From Oscillospiraceae bacterium (GTDB taxonomy: Bacteria > Bacillota > Clostridia > Oscillospirales > Acutalibacteraceae), in contig JAFLUO010000106.1 of assembly GCA_022508705.1 (NCBI GenBank), forward strand, positions 1-5,085: a stretch of DNA of 5,085 nt, given 5' to 3'. Below are positions 4,959 to 5,085 of this stretch, piece by piece. Numbering within the stretch: position 1 is the first letter of the stretch; each line of letters starts with the position of its first letter. The notes below the pieces were generated by a model, which saw only the letters and a list, made by a program, of their open reading frames with translations, made no database searches and was not told where the DNA came from. The position numbers and the translations under genes were made by a program.

Positions 4959-5085
4959 TGATGCACCGCCTGCGGCGATATGATGTTTTCGCTGCGCTCA
5001 AAGTGATGCTGCTCGTGTTATTCGCAATGATGCGATGTTTGCATATAATGTGGCGAAGTTACACATCACTGTCGAAGACAACATC
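4959..5085. repeat. degenerate stem-loop repeat with spaced TGATG motifs, running off the window
   Basis: TGATG occurs at 4959, 4981, 5004 and 5028 (steps of 22, 23 and 24 bases), with CGATG at 5033-5037, then inverted CATC at 5064 and 5082. Short hairpins lie between them: CGCC/GGCG (4967-4970 with 4974-4977), ATGTG/CACAT (5048-5052 with 5062-5066) and TGTC/GACA (5070-5073 with 5077-5080). The last two share CGAAG in or at the loop. GATGTT (5034-5039) also pairs with AACATC (5080-5085). It is more GC-rich than the flanking spacer and has no coding frame. It resembles dispersed palindromic intergenic repeats of Clostridia; its true length and ends are not visible. Confidence 0.5.

Larger units (their letters stand above)
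4697..5085. other. gene-free region upstream of the hydrolase operon
   Basis: No credible coding frame is seen on either strand. From left to right the region holds the operon promoter (4760-4788), an inverted repeat (4815-4837), a long terminator (4838-4892), a short repeat (4901-4928), an unexplained stretch (4929-4958), and a stem-loop-rich repeat continuing past the right edge (4959-5085). Confidence 0.7.

Noticed and set aside
4959..5085. CRISPR array suggested by the 22-24 base rhythm of TGATG
   Set aside because: The recurring motif is only five bases, the intervals are not unique spacers between identical 25-37 base repeats, and no cas genes are present. A stem-loop repeat fits better.

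Overview
The window looks like chromosomal DNA of a low-GC, anaerobic Clostridia-type Firmicute, probably a gut or rumen lineage. This is inferred from the AT-rich intergenic DNA, strong AGGAGG-type ribosome binding sites, sigma-A-like promoters, U-tailed hairpin terminators and the gene families present. No marker gene fixes the species. All supportable genes lie on the minus strand, so transcription runs from high to low coordinates.

From right to left: (i) 4893-5085 holds no gene. It contains a degenerate stem-loop repeat rich in TGATG/CATC motifs that runs off the window edge, then a short repeat and a long terminator (4838-4892) for a transcript arriving from beyond the window. (ii) A near-consensus promoter (4760-4788) drives a probable two-gene operon: a metallo-beta-lactamase-fold hydrolase (3902-4696) and, 51 bases further on, a complete glycoside-pentoside-hexuronide (GPH) type MFS transporter (2390-3850). 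(iii) A 161-base stretch follows the transporter. It carries a weak cre-like site, a possible minor promoter and a second copy of the short repeat, and it ends in a strong terminator (2184-2228). (iv) A promoter with an inverted repeat over its -35 box drives a monocistronic gene for a small secreted, C-terminally anchored protein of unknown function (1443-2072), closed by its own terminator (1384-1416). (v) A further promoter and a strong Shine-Dalgarno sequence precede a GTG-started, second GPH/MFS-type transporter, open to the left edge (1-1258, 419 codons, C-terminus missing).

The hydrolase and complete transporter probably act together: the carrier would import a small polar, perhaps glycosidic, solute and the hydrolase would act on it or on a derivative. 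The substrate cannot be read from the sequence. The partial transporter and the anchored protein are separate transcription units. I see no clear new defence, mobile or RNA system. The least explained elements are the stem-loop repeat at the right edge, the short repeat that sits beside two otherwise unrelated terminators, and the orphan membrane-anchored protein.
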